NCBI RefSeq assembly: GCF_014652415.1
Contig: NZ_BMYT01000007.1
Location: 154,263 to 218,262 of the forward strand
Direction: 5' to 3'
DNA: 64,000 nt
DNA from: Affinundibacterium macrobrachii
GTDB lineage: Bacteria > Pseudomonadota > Gammaproteobacteria > Burkholderiales > Burkholderiaceae_D
Every line of letters starts with the position of its first letter. The stretch's first letter is position 1. A program made the translations under genes and the position numbers. Below the pieces are notes generated by a model. The model had not been told where the DNA came from and did not search any database. It was given only the letters and a program-made list of their open reading frames with translations. Below, piece by piece: positions 47,010-56,175 of this stretch.

Positions 47010-47870
47010 GTTAACTTCCTCCAGTTAATGAACAACAAAACGAGTTTTTTGAAACTTTTCTTGGATGTAGGACTAATTTGAAATGCATCTCAGACTAAAT
47101 GTTGAATTAAATAGATAGATTTGCGTTATGCATTTGATAAAACCCCATTATTTTTTATTTTTATCAAATTACTACGTGCACAACTCGAACTATTTTCTAT
47201 TTAATTAACATGAGAAAAACATTCATTTGCGATGAGACCATTCCACATGCTTGAGTGTCAAGCTGGCAAATTCATCAATATTCTTAGATTTGCGTGGTTT
47301 TAATGCAGTCCAATTCCATACCAATCTTGACGAAAGTAAGAAATTTAATTTTTATTAAATTAACATCTTGATTCGATCATTTTTTGCAATTTTCGGATGG
47401 ATTTGCTGGTTTTTAGACGGACTTTCGTGTTTTCAGACTTGTATAGACGTGTTCAGAGTATTAAAATTGCTTTGTATCAACTTTATTTCTTGCATGAAAT
47501 CGCATATGAATCGCAATTCTATATACTAATTTTCTTAAATATATTTACCCAGAAATTCTTATTGAAACATCTGTGCAGTGCGGCATTTTTGCAACATCGA
47601 AGCATACTTAAATATATTAGTCGGGCCTAGCCTAGCTTTTGCGGCAGCTGTTTATTGCCAATAATTAATCGCAAAAATTCGATTAATGTGTGCTGATTCA
47701 CATTGAATTGATGATTTTTTGGATGGAAGGATTGAGAGGATATTGCTAGTAGCAATGATAAGGCTGGTAGCAATGAATAAAGACAGAACGAAGCTAGATT
47801 ATTAACGAAGCTTCGTTCTATTTTAATTTGGTCTTTGGTGTTTCTTAGCTAGATGGGAAGAAATGCGGCT
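47010..47870. other. 861-bp AT-rich non-coding gap upstream of TonB receptor 1
   Basis: No credible gene: the longest plus-strand frame (77 codons at 47397-47630) lacks a ribosome binding site and family resemblance. Seen: a 15-bp palindrome at 47249-47263 (GCTTGA-GTG-TCAAGC), a candidate operator; long T- and A-rich runs around 47150-47170; and an 11-bp stem-loop at 47785-47819 (AGAACGAAGCT / AGCTTCGTTCT) near the kynA end. The region probably carries the receptor promoter and the kynA 3' end. A small RNA cannot be excluded. Confidence 0.45.
47785..47826. terminator. Stem-loop downstream of kynA
   Basis: AGAACGAAGCT and AGCTTCGTTCT pair over 11 bp with a 13-base loop. ATTTTAATTT follows on the plus strand and GTCTTTATT on the minus strand. 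It is the only terminator candidate for the kynU-kynA operon, 45 bp after the kynA stop codon. Confidence 0.5.
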
Positions 47871-48728
47871 TTATAGTTCAGTTCGTATCGAGAACAGCTC
47901 TGGAAACAACACAACATCAAGCATTTTACGCAAATAGCTGACTCCAGCTGTACCGCCTGTGCCAGTTTTAAATCCAATGATACGTTCCACCGTCGTGACA
48001 TGGCGGAAGCGCCAAATGCGGAACGAGGTTTCCATATCCACCAGTTTTTCCGCTAGTTCATAAAATGCCCAGTGCTGCTCGGGCGCTTGATAGACTTGTT
48101 GCCAAGCCAGTTTAACCGAATCATTGGCAACCACAGTCTTGGTCCAGTCTAGCTGCAAGCGCGCGGGATCGATTTGAAAACCGTTACGTGCCATGTACAT
48201 AATGGTTTCATCATAAATCGACGGTGAATTTAAAGCTGCTTCTAAGCTAGCATGTGCCTCTGGTGCTTTTTCATGGACTTGTAGCAAGGTCGCATTTTTG
48301 TTCCCGAGCAGATATTCCAGTTCGCGGTATTGATGTGATTGAAAACCTGATGAATTGCCAAGGTAGGGGCGAATCGCAGTGTATTCGCTTGGTGTCATGG
48401 TTGCCAGTACATCCCATGCATGGACTAGCTGATCCATGATACGTGCTACGCGTGACAGCATCTTGAAGGCAGGCGGCAGCTCGCCTAGGCGGATTTGTTG
48501 TCGTACAGCGTGCAATTCATGCAGCATCAATTTGATCCATAACTCACTCGTTTGATGCTGGATGATGAAAAGCATTTCATTGTGGTTTGGTGATAAGGGA
48601 TGTTGCGCTGATAGGATTTGATGTAGGCCGAGATAATCTCCATAGCTCATGTCTTTGCTGAAATCGAGTTTGGCACCATGCCAAGGCATCGGGCATTTGC
48701 TCTCATTTTGTGTGTGATCTGTCGTCAT
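47871..48728 (-). CDS. kynA: Tryptophan 2,3-dioxygenase
   Basis: 285 aa, heme enzyme converting tryptophan to N-formylkynurenine. Family motifs: [54 protein letters not shown], and the heme histidine H243 in [12 protein letters not shown] followed by [13 protein letters not shown]. The ATG at 48728 has AGAGAG upstream; an 18-residue extension from an earlier codon is not family-like. It lies 71 bp downstream of kynU. No kynurenine formamidase (kynB) is in this operon. Confidence 0.97.
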   Translation of the reverse strand: MTTDHTQNESKCPMPWHGAKLDFSKDMSYGDYLGLHQILSAQHPLSPNHNEMLFIIQHQTSELWIKLMLHELHAVRQQIRLGELPPAFKMLSRVARIMDQLVHAWDVLATMTPSEYTAIRPYLGNSSGFQSHQYRELEYLLGNKNATLLQVHEKAPEAHASLEAALNSPSIYDETIMYMARNGFQIDPARLQLDWTKTVVANDSVKLAWQQVYQAPEQHWAFYELAEKLVDMETSFRIWRFRHVTTVERIIGFKTGTGGTAGVSYLRKMLDVVLFPELFSIRTEL

Positions 48729-48799
48729 AAATCTCTCTTGATTGTTTGGATGATTGCTTGGTGATTCACTTAGTGAAGCCACTAAAATAAGTCACTAGA

Positions 48800-50056
48800 T
48801 TAAGTCACCGCATTACGTTGTATGTTGGTGTTATAACTGCGCGAATCGAGAATGTCGCGCAGAATTTCAACTGCGTTCCAAACGTCTGTATAACTGGTGT
48901 AAAGCGGAGTAAAACCAAAGCGCATGATGCCTGGCTCACGATAATCGCCAACCACACCGCGTTCAATTAGCGCTTGAATCACCGCGTAAGCATGTTGATG
49001 TGTAAAACTGACATGGCTGCCGCGTTGCGCATGTTCACGTGGCGTCACCAATTCGAGTTGATGTTGCGCACAGCGTGTTTCCACTAGTTGAATAAATAAA
49101 TCGGTTAATGCCAAGGATTTTTGGCGCACGCTTGCCATCGAGGTTTTTGCGAACACTTGTAAACCAGATTCGATCATTGCAAGGGACACGATAGGCTGTG
49201 TCCCACAAAGTGCGCGGCGTATGTCTGGCGTGACGGTAAATGATGGGTGCATCGCAAATGGTGCCGCATGTCCCCACCAACCCGTTAGCGGATGATGGAA
49301 TTCAGCTTGATGTCGTTTCGGTACCCAAATAAAAGCTGGCGCACCGGGACCACCGTTCAAATATTTGTAACAACAGCCCACCGCGAAATCAGCGTTTGCT
49401 TGTTGTAGATTGACCTCAACCGCGCCTGCAGAATGGGCGAGATCCCACAAACATAGTGCGCCATGCGCGTGTGTCATCGCCGTGACAGCTGCCATATCAT
49501 GCAAGGCGCCGCTGCGATAATTCACATGCGTGAGCATGACTAAGGCGGTATCTTGGTTGATGGCCTTGCTCAATTCTTCAGCTGAGTCGATTAAATGCAG
49601 GCGATAGCCACGATCTAACCATTGCGTCAATCCTTCTGCCATATAGATATCGGTCGGAAAATTGCTGCGCTCTGTGACGATAACTTTGCGTGTGTTGGCA
49701 TCCGCTTTTTTGGACTGTATGTTCAAAGCTGCGGCGATCGCTTTAAATAGATTAATTGAGGTCGAGTCGGTTACCACCACTTCATCTGCATCCGCACCGA
49801 TGAGCGGTGCAAGCAAGTTGCCCAAGCGTGAAGGCAGATCAAACCAGCCCGCCTTGTTCCAACTCTTGATCAGATCGTTGCCCCATTCTTCTTGAATTAC
49901 TTGCTGTGCTCGTTGAAAGGCGACTTTCGGTTGTGCACCGAGCGAATTACCATCAAGGTAGATCATGCCAGCAGGAAGATTAAATTCCTCACGTAATGCA
50001 GCCAGTGGATCGTTTTGGTCAAGCGTTTTGCAATATAGTTGGTCAATGCTAGTCAT
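48800..50056 (-). CDS. kynU: Kynureninase
   Basis: 418 aa PLP enzyme of the aminotransferase V family, splitting kynurenine into anthranilate and alanine. The PLP lysine is K231 in [40 protein letters not shown] and [15 protein letters not shown] are conserved. First gene of the kynU-kynA transcription unit, divergent from the AsnC-type regulator across a 231-bp control region. Anthranilate could feed tryptophan resynthesis or catabolism; neither route is in this window. Confidence 0.97.
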   Translation of the reverse strand: MTSIDQLYCKTLDQNDPLAALREEFNLPAGMIYLDGNSLGAQPKVAFQRAQQVIQEEWGNDLIKSWNKAGWFDLPSRLGNLLAPLIGADADEVVVTDSTSINLFKAIAAALNIQSKKADANTRKVIVTERSNFPTDIYMAEGLTQWLDRGYRLHLIDSAEELSKAINQDTALVMLTHVNYRSGALHDMAAVTAMTHAHGALCLWDLAHSAGAVEVNLQQANADFAVGCCYKYLNGGPGAPAFIWVPKRHQAEFHHPLTGWWGHAAPFAMHPSFTVTPDIRRALCGTQPIVSLAMIESGLQVFAKTSMASVRQKSLALTDLFIQLVETRCAQHQLELVTPREHAQRGSHVSFTHQHAYAVIQALIERGVVGDYREPGIMRFGFTPLYTSYTDVWNAVEILRDILDSRSYNTNIQRNAVT

Positions 50057-50287
50057 AGGGTTTTATATGAATAATGAGTGGGCTAAGGCAACGATAGGAA
50101 ATACAGTAGAGCTTAGTCGATTTGTTTGAAATGTCTAACTGCTTGTGTATTTTTAGAAGTGTTAGATCGAATTAGAAGGCATATTTTATGTCGAAATTCT
50201 TGATGCGTTCTTGCAAAATTCTTCGGGTTTTATCGATAAATTAGAATAATATGTTGCTTTATGCTTGATAAGTGACGTAAAAATTCA

Positions 50288-50761
50288 ATGAACCTCGATC
50301 CTACCGACTTAAAGATCCTGCAGCTATTGCAAGCAGATGGGCGTATTAGCAACCAAGATTTAGCGGAGCGGGTATTCCTCTCGCCTTCGTCATGTTTGCG
50401 CCGCGTGCGGGCACTCGAAGAGAGTGGTGTGATCAGTCACTATCGCGCCGTGCTCGATACCAATGTATTGGGTTTGGAAGTGGATGCATTTGTACAGGTC
50501 ACAATGCGACGTGATGTTGAACAATGGCATGAGAACTTTTCAAAAGCCCTGCAAAGCTGGCCAGAGGTGGTCGGTTCTTACATCATCACTGGCGATGCGA
50601 ACTATCTATTGCGTGTACGTGCTCGCAATTTGAAACACTATTCTGCTTTTGTTCTTGAGCGCTTATACAAAACCACTGGCGTGCTCGATATACGATCAAA
50701 TATTGTGTTGCAAACCTTAAAAGAGAGTACCGAACTCGCTGGTGAATTATTACGTGAATAA
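50288..50761 (+). CDS. Lrp/AsnC-family regulator, probable kyn operon regulator (KynR-like)
   Basis: 157 aa. The N-terminal winged HTH spans residues 4-60 (LKILQLLQADGRISNQDLAE, LSPSSCLRRVRALEESG) and the C-terminal RAM/effector domain from about 65 (GLEVDAFVQVTM, VVGSYIITGDANYLLRV). It is divergent from kynU-kynA. In Pseudomonas an AsnC-type protein, KynR, next to the kyn genes activates them in response to kynurenine, so the same role is inferred here. It is probably autoregulated from the shared 231-bp region. Confidence 0.88.
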   Translation: MNLDPTDLKILQLLQADGRISNQDLAERVFLSPSSCLRRVRALEESGVISHYRAVLDTNVLGLEVDAFVQVTMRRDVEQWHENFSKALQSWPEVVGSYIITGDANYLLRVRARNLKHYSAFVLERLYKTTGVLDIRSNIVLQTLKESTELAGELLRE

Positions 50762-50956
50762 ATTGGCTGGTGATTAAACAAATCTAAATGAGATCGATAA
50801 TTTATCTCGATGTTCTTGCTAATCAGAATTGGTTACACTGCTGCTAGAAAATTTGCTCTGCAATCGTTGCCAGTTGTGGCTAGACTAAGTTGATTCTTTA
50901 TTTGATTCATTGATTGATTTATTGCTGTGATTGTTTTGGTTGTTTAGGTTTTTTAT

Positions 50957-51583
50957 ATGCACATTTCAGACTACTTTAACGAACTCCCATTGATTGCGAT
51001 TTTACGTGGCATTCATCCGCATGAAAGCGTAGAAATTGGCCGCGTACTGGTGCAGTCAGGATTTCGTTGTATTGAGGTGCCGATGAATTCACCTAATGCG
51101 ATCGACAGTATTTCTTTGTTGGTACAAGACCTACCTTCCAATTGTTTGATTGGCGCAGGCACTGTCATGAATGAAGAACAGCTAGATCAATTACACCAAG
51201 TTGGTGGGCGCTTGGTTGTGATGCCACACGCTGAGGTCAAACTCATCAAAGCTGCGAAACAACGCGGCATGATTTGTACTCCTGGTGTTGCAACGCTCAC
51301 GGAAGCCTTTGCAGCATTGGAGCATGGGGCAGACGCACTAAAATTATTTCCCGCAGAAAGTGTTCCTCCGTCGGTTTTAAAAGCATGGCGCTCAGTGTTG
51401 CCAAAGTCTTGTTTATGTTTACCTGTTGGTGGCGTGCGGCCTGAAGGTATGTCGACTTATGTTCAGGCTGGCGCGAATGGATTCGGACTTGGTTCCAATT
51501 TATATCAAGCTGGTGATGCCGCCGCACAAGTGAAAGAACGCGCTGATGCATATGTCAATGCATGGAAATCATTGTCTACATAA
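50957..51583 (+). CDS. dgoA: 2-dehydro-3-deoxy-6-phosphogalactonate aldolase
   Basis: 208 aa class I aldolase of the KDPG/KDPGal family. The Schiff-base lysine is K129 in DALKLFPAE, the general-base glutamate is E40 in IEVPMNSP, and LPLIAILRGI opens the barrel. VGGVRPEGM and GFGLGSNLY match DgoA better than Eda. It splits KDPGal into pyruvate and glyceraldehyde-3-phosphate. No galactonate dehydratase, kinase or transporter is beside it, so it is an isolated pathway gene, possibly transferred or split from its partners. Confidence 0.88.
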   Translation: MHISDYFNELPLIAILRGIHPHESVEIGRVLVQSGFRCIEVPMNSPNAIDSISLLVQDLPSNCLIGAGTVMNEEQLDQLHQVGGRLVVMPHAEVKLIKAAKQRGMICTPGVATLTEAFAALEHGADALKLFPAESVPPSVLKAWRSVLPKSCLCLPVGGVRPEGMSTYVQAGANGFGLGSNLYQAGDAAAQVKERADAYVNAWKSLST

Positions 51584-52008
51584 ATTGATGATTGAAACTT
51601 TGCTGCGATTTATTCTCTGAAAAATCGATTGCTGCTGGTGTCGATTTTCTTCGACATTCATACGCTTTAACGCACTTTCTTTTTTGATTAATTTCTTTTC
51701 GCAAATGCGCATTGTAATGATGACGTCGTCATGAATCGTGCGTGCAAATTCACGCGCTTCGCATTTTGAATTGCTTCGGATTCTCTCGACGATCGCTCGC
51801 CATTTTTCGCGATTATTTTCATAAAATTTTACTTGATGTGCGCTTAATTATTTGTCGCTGTTGGCTTTTTCTATTCCCCTTTATTCTTTGAGTTGTCGGC
51901 ATTTTATCCATGCTTGCCGCCGTATATGCACCGAGGTGCTATCTGCAATCGGATGATGCATTTGAATCATTGATGATGAGATGACTTAACCAAAAATAGG
52001 AGATACCA
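51584..52008. other. 425-bp intergenic region upstream of TonB receptor 2
   Basis: No gene. A 13-bp palindrome ATGACG-T-CGTCAT at 51720-51732 is a possible operator. AGGAG at about 51995 is the receptor ribosome binding site. No terminator with a T-tract is evident after dgoA, so readthrough into the receptor is possible. Confidence 0.4.
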
Positions 52009-54969
52009 ATGAGATTGACTAAGATTGCGGCAGCACTGCTCGCGATAGGATTTGCTTCTAGTAGCTTTGCCGCGGAAGATGAAGATAAGAAGCAAGAAAA
52101 AGTACAGAAGGTAGAAGTGACAGGGTCGAGCATTAAACGCGTGAATGCGGAGACTGCGTCACCAGTACAAATTATCGATGCCAAACAAATTGAGAGCATG
52201 GGCGCTCGTACCTTGATGCAAGTGCTCGATAACTTACCTGCAGCACGTCCAGCACAGCAAGATTTTCGCTCGATGTTCACTGGCTCCGATGGTGCTTCTC
52301 AAGCGAACTTACGAGGCTTGGGCGCGCAAGGAACTTTGATTTTGTTAAACGGTCGTCGCTTGTCTTTTTATGGCGCACCAGAGGGATTTCAAACGCAATT
52401 CGTCAATATTGATGCGATTCCAGCAGCTGCGATTGAAAGAATGGAAGTGTTAACCGACGGCGCTTCTGCGGTGTATGGATCGGATGCTGTTGCTGGTGTC
52501 ATCAACATCATTACAAAGAAGTCGTATAGCGGTTTGCAAGCGAGTGCGACGATTGATAGTTCGCGTGATGTTAAGTCCTATGGTGAACGTCAAGCCAGCG
52601 CATTATTTGGATATGGTGATTTGGCGAAAGATAACTACAACGTCTATGCGTCGGTGAATTTGTATAAACGTGACCGCATCGCTTTAGAAGATACGTATCT
52701 GAAACGCCCAGCACAGTTCTACAAAAACAATCCAACTTACATTAGCAATTTCCGGATTACCGAGGGTAGCCAACCGGGAGTATTAAATACAGGAACCTTA
52801 TTTGTATTCGATAAAAACGCGAATAACAAACGCTATCAACAGGCAGCTCCGGGTTGCTCAACATTCATTACCGAAGGATCCGGTACGCGTTGTGTGTGGA
52901 ATACTTTGCCGTATGCATTAGACACTGGACCGACCTCAGATCGTGCCACTATTTTTGTCAGCGGACGCATGAATCTCTCCCCAGATTGGGAAGGGTTTGC
53001 TGAAGTGGCTTATACAGATATTGATATGCGTGGTGAAAATGGGCCGCGTTCATTTAGTAGTGGTGGCGGCACAGCGAACTGGTATTCACGCAATACAGGT
53101 ACGACATTGAATACTTTCACATATCCCTACCTAGGACCGAATAATGTCTACCTAAAAAATATGAGTCAAGAACTCAAAGATAAAATGGGAGGCGCTGCAG
53201 GATTGACGTATTTAATGCAAGATGCGAAAGGGCATTTCGGCCAACAAAATACCGATAAAACGTATCGTGCAATGGCAGGTGTACGAGGCTCCATCGGTCA
53301 GTGGGATTTTGAGTCTGCTTTAGCTGTCGCGGGAAGTCACTCGACCTTGTATCAAACGATTAATGTCAACAAAGATGGATTTGAAAAAGCCTTCGGTCCT
53401 TTCACTGTTGATCCAGTAACCAAGCGTACGTATATCGCGGACAATCCAGCGTATCAGTTTGGCGTAATTAGCGACAAGAATGCAGAATTATTACGTCAAG
53501 CCTATCCAACTTTTGATATTCAATCTTGGACAAAACTAATTACGTGGGATGCGAAATTAGAAGGCAGCTTATTTAAGATGTCTGGTGGTGATGCGCGAGC
53601 GGCTTTTGGTGTGAATCTGATGCGTGAAGAGTTTGAAACGCCAGGTAATCAAGATGCCGCAAACGGTAAAATCACTCAACAAGGCGGCTCATGGTTTGAT
53701 GGTTCACGTACGATTTCTGCAGTGTTTGGTGAAGCAATTTTTCCACTTGCAAAAAATCTTGAAGTGAATACTGCTGCACGTATTGATAAGTATCCAAACT
53801 TCTCCGCAAATATCGCACCGAAGATTGGGGTTACTTATCGTCCAGTCAGCGATCTCTTGGTACGTAGCACGTATTCGCAAGGATTCCGAGCACCGAATTT
53901 GGCAGAGTCTGGCGTCGGTGGTGTATATGCACAGCGTGGCGGCATGCGCGACAAGGTGCGCTGTGATGAAACAAATGCGATCGCTAATTTGTTGATTAAA
54001 TCAGTGACACCGACAGATCAAGAACTAGGCAAGTCATTGCTGAACTCAAATTGTAGTATCAATATCGGTGGATTGACGCCTCCAAATCCGAACTTACAGC
54101 CAGAGAAAGCCAAGATTAGTACGCTCGGTTTGGTCTATCAAGCCAGCAAGCAATTCGATATCTCACTTGACTACTGGTTTGTTTATCGTCGCAATGAAAT
54201 CGTGCGTCAAGACTTCACAGAAGTATATGATCAAGCGGTTGAAAAATATGGTCCTGCCTTGATCGGTGCACCAAATGCAGTGCGCGCACCGATCACTGAT
54301 TTTGATAAGGCAAATATGGCGGCCGTAGCGAGTATGTGTGCTAATCCGGCAAACGCAAGTGCTTGCGCGGGTGGTGTACCGAAGTATTCGGTTGGGATTT
54401 TGGCGGGGCTGACGAATAAGTACATGAATCGTGGGCGCACTATGATTGATGGCTTCGATGTGGATGCCCATGCTCGCTTTGATCTTGGAACTTACGGCAA
54501 GCTGAATTTAGGCTCATCCGCGACGATTATGAATCGCAATGCTTACAACGGCGATGATGGATACGGGTTTTCACAAAATTATATTGGCTACTATGGCAAT
54601 CCAAAATTGCGCGCAAATTTGAATTTAAGTTGGCAGTATGGTGATTTTACAAGTAGCTTATTTGTGAATTACACCGGAGGTACCAAGTGGGCTTATGACA
54701 AAAATGATGCTTTGAATAATAATTCTCAAACTTGTAAGGCAGCTGGCGTTGCGGTAGAACCTACGCATTGTAGCGGCGCGCCTGCATTCAAGACCGTGAA
54801 TCTGAGTTTGGGTTGGACGCCGATTAAGGACTTGCGTTTGGGGATGAACATCAAGAATGTACTCAACACCAAACCATTCTATGATCCTTATGGTTGGGAA
54901 GGATATAACCACGCTTTGAATTTATTTGGTCGCGTGGTGAGTGTCTCTGCCAGCTATAAATTTAAGTAA
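52009..54969 (+). CDS. TonB-dependent outer-membrane receptor 2
   Basis: 986 aa. The signal peptide ends SSFAAED, then KVEVTGSSIKRVNAE, nearly the same TonB-box segment as receptor 1. The plug follows (GARTLMQVLDNLPAA, QANLRGLGAQGTLILLNGRR, ERMEVLTDGASAVYGSDAVAGVINI). The barrel contains a GFRAPNLAESG motif and terminates in VSVSASYKFK. Overall similar in design to receptor 1 but clearly divergent outside the plug. The ligand is unknown; its place after dgoA suggests carbohydrate-linked or amino-acid uptake, as a weak guess. Confidence 0.93.
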   Translation: MRLTKIAAALLAIGFASSSFAAEDEDKKQEKVQKVEVTGSSIKRVNAETASPVQIIDAKQIESMGARTLMQVLDNLPAARPAQQDFRSMFTGSDGASQANLRGLGAQGTLILLNGRRLSFYGAPEGFQTQFVNIDAIPAAAIERMEVLTDGASAVYGSDAVAGVINIITKKSYSGLQASATIDSSRDVKSYGERQASALFGYGDLAKDNYNVYASVNLYKRDRIALEDTYLKRPAQFYKNNPTYISNFRITEGSQPGVLNTGTLFVFDKNANNKRYQQAAPGCSTFITEGSGTRCVWNTLPYALDTGPTSDRATIFVSGRMNLSPDWEGFAEVAYTDIDMRGENGPRSFSSGGGTANWYSRNTGTTLNTFTYPYLGPNNVYLKNMSQELKDKMGGAAGLTYLMQDAKGHFGQQNTDKTYRAMAGVRGSIGQWDFESALAVAGSHSTLYQTINVNKDGFEKAFGPFTVDPVTKRTYIADNPAYQFGVISDKNAELLRQAYPTFDIQSWTKLITWDAKLEGSLFKMSGGDARAAFGVNLMREEFETPGNQDAANGKITQQGGSWFDGSRTISAVFGEAIFPLAKNLEVNTAARIDKYPNFSANIAPKIGVTYRPVSDLLVRSTYSQGFRAPNLAESGVGGVYAQRGGMRDKVRCDETNAIANLLIKSVTPTDQELGKSLLNSNCSINIGGLTPPNPNLQPEKAKISTLGLVYQASKQFDISLDYWFVYRRNEIVRQDFTEVYDQAVEKYGPALIGAPNAVRAPITDFDKANMAAVASMCANPANASACAGGVPKYSVGILAGLTNKYMNRGRTMIDGFDVDAHARFDLGTYGKLNLGSSATIMNRNAYNGDDGYGFSQNYIGYYGNPKLRANLNLSWQYGDFTSSLFVNYTGGTKWAYDKNDALNNNSQTCKAAGVAVEPTHCSGAPAFKTVNLSLGWTPIKDLRLGMNIKNVLNTKPFYDPYGWEGYNHALNLFGRVVSVSASYKFK

Positions 54970-55015
54970 ATCATTGTTGGATTTCAGTGCAGTAGTTTTG
55001 TATCGAAATCCAATT

Positions 55016-55057
55016 GAAAAACCCGCTACGCATCACAATGCGTAGCGGGTTTTTTTG
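55016..55057. terminator. Bidirectional terminator between TonB receptor 2 and rhodanese
   Basis: ACCCGCTACGCAT and ATGCGTAGCGGGT form a 13-bp stem with a four-base loop, flanked by A5 and T8, between convergent genes. Confidence 0.93.
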
Positions 55058-55123
55058 ATTAACTCACTTTTTATTCTCTAGGTGGAGCTATGTCCAACTA
55101 GCATCAAACATCGCGAATCTGAT

Positions 55124-55582
55124 TTATGCGCCCAGCCAAGGTAAATTTGCTGAACACCATCCACCTAGCGTTTTGCGGTGACCGTGCGTATCTTTATCGC
55201 CTTCGAATCCTTGCAGGATGTCGAAGCATGCGGTGTACCCATGTTCGCTTGCCAACTTAGCACCATGACGTGATCGCACGCCAGAACGGCATAGAAACAG
55301 AATCACGCTATTGGTATCAGGAACGGCGTCTTGTAATTGCCTCATGAAGTCTGGATTAGGTGCGCCGCCAGGGTACAAACTCCACTGGACGGCTTTGTGT
55401 TGTGACTCTGGGATGTGCACGCGACCAACCCAATCTCTTTCAGCATTGGTGCGGACATCAACCAAAACTACGCTTTGATCTTGTTGTATCAAACTAAATG
55501 CTTCTTCCGGCGTTACCGCGCCGGCGTAAGCCAAGTTTTGTTCCTGGCCGCGTTGTCTTGCTTTTTGAATTAGGTCGTTCAT
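55124..55582 (-). CDS. Single-domain rhodanese-like sulfurtransferase
   Basis: 152 aa. One rhodanese domain with active-site cysteine C98 in LFLCRSGVRSRHGA, a six-residue loop typical of sulfur-transferring members. VVLVDVRTNAERDWVG is the conserved N-terminal CH2A-type motif. It is cytoplasmic, as no signal peptide is seen. AAGGAAC lies before the start. The physiological sulfur acceptor is unknown. Confidence 0.92.
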   Translation of the reverse strand: MNDLIQKARQRGQEQNLAYAGAVTPEEAFSLIQQDQSVVLVDVRTNAERDWVGRVHIPESQHKAVQWSLYPGGAPNPDFMRQLQDAVPDTNSVILFLCRSGVRSRHGAKLASEHGYTACFDILQGFEGDKDTHGHRKTLGGWCSANLPWLGA

Positions 55583-55859
55583 CAGAAATGTTCCTTGTTG
55601 AGACTAAGTTTGGCTGAATATGATTGCGTAAGACTAAGTAAGCTTGAATAAAGCGGAGAAATTGGTGTCTTGTTTTTTCTCTATCTCGATTCTTTAGATT
55701 GCTGATGGGGCGATGCCAATTTTCGATTATGTATAGCAGTACATTATCCTTATGTAAAAGGACAAATCAAGTCTAATAGATGTCGTCTGTATACCTAAAT
55801 TCAAGCTGCACTATATCGGGGCGAAAAATATGCATCAAAAAGGTGCGAATTAAATTGCA

Positions 55860-55876
55860 TGCACTATTTTAGTGCA
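55860..55876. promoter_or_regulatory. NtrC-type enhancer site upstream of glnA
   Basis: TGCACTATTTTAGTGCA is a perfect palindrome matching the NtrC consensus (TGCAC-N7-GTGCA). Its centre lies about 138 bp upstream of the inferred sigma-54 start, a normal enhancer distance. ntrB and ntrC are encoded 2 kb downstream. Confidence 0.8.
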
Positions 55877-55979
55877 AATGGTTTTCGTGCTAAAGTGGTA
55901 CAACAAAAGTGAATTTAAATTTTCTTTGTAAAACAAAGACTTAATTTAAACAGTTTAATTGTCGAGTTTGACTTGTACA

Positions 55980-55995
55980 TGGCACGCTTTCTGCT
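55980..55995 (+). promoter_or_regulatory. Sigma-54 promoter of glnA
   Basis: TGGCACGCTTTCTGCT matches TGGCACG-N4-TTGCW with one mismatch (C for the first T of the -12 box); GG and GC have the required spacing. The start is inferred near 56006, giving a leader of about 170 nt. Confidence 0.82.
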
Positions 55996-56024
55996 AATAT
56001 CGTCGGCATGTTCTTCAATCTCTG

Positions 56025-56041
56025 TGCATGGTGATGGTGCA
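56025..56041. promoter_or_regulatory. NtrC-like site in the glnA leader
   Basis: TGCATGGTGATGGTGCA fits the NtrC consensus with a perfect right half (TGGTGCA) and three mismatches in the left half. It lies about +19 to +35 from the inferred start, where bound NtrC might dampen expression, as governor sites do. Weak evidence. Confidence 0.35.
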
Positions 56042-56175
56042 AAAAATACTTTCACTCGTCGTACTGAGAATACAGAAATCACATAATAGTGCATTTCTTA
56101 GCGTGTTTTGATTTGGTATTTTAGTTTGATATAGCAGTTCCTAATCTTATTTTTGAGCGATAGAAGGAGTTTCAA

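Larger units (their letters stand above)
55583..56175. other. 593-bp glnA regulatory region
   Basis: This gap holds the glnA control region. Individual sites are listed separately: the NtrC palindrome at 55860-55876, a partial NtrC-like half-site at 55807-55823 (TGCACTATATC then GGGGCG), the sigma-54 promoter at 55980-55995, and an NtrC-like site at 56025-56041. The 5' leader from the inferred start is about 170 nt. A small stem TCCTT/AAGGA lies near 55748-55763. Confidence 0.6.

Noticed and set aside
47397..47630. 77-codon plus-strand ORF in the gap upstream of TonB receptor 1
   Set aside because: AT-rich, Phe/Leu/Ile-rich composition typical of random frames, with no ribosome binding site and no recognisable domain.
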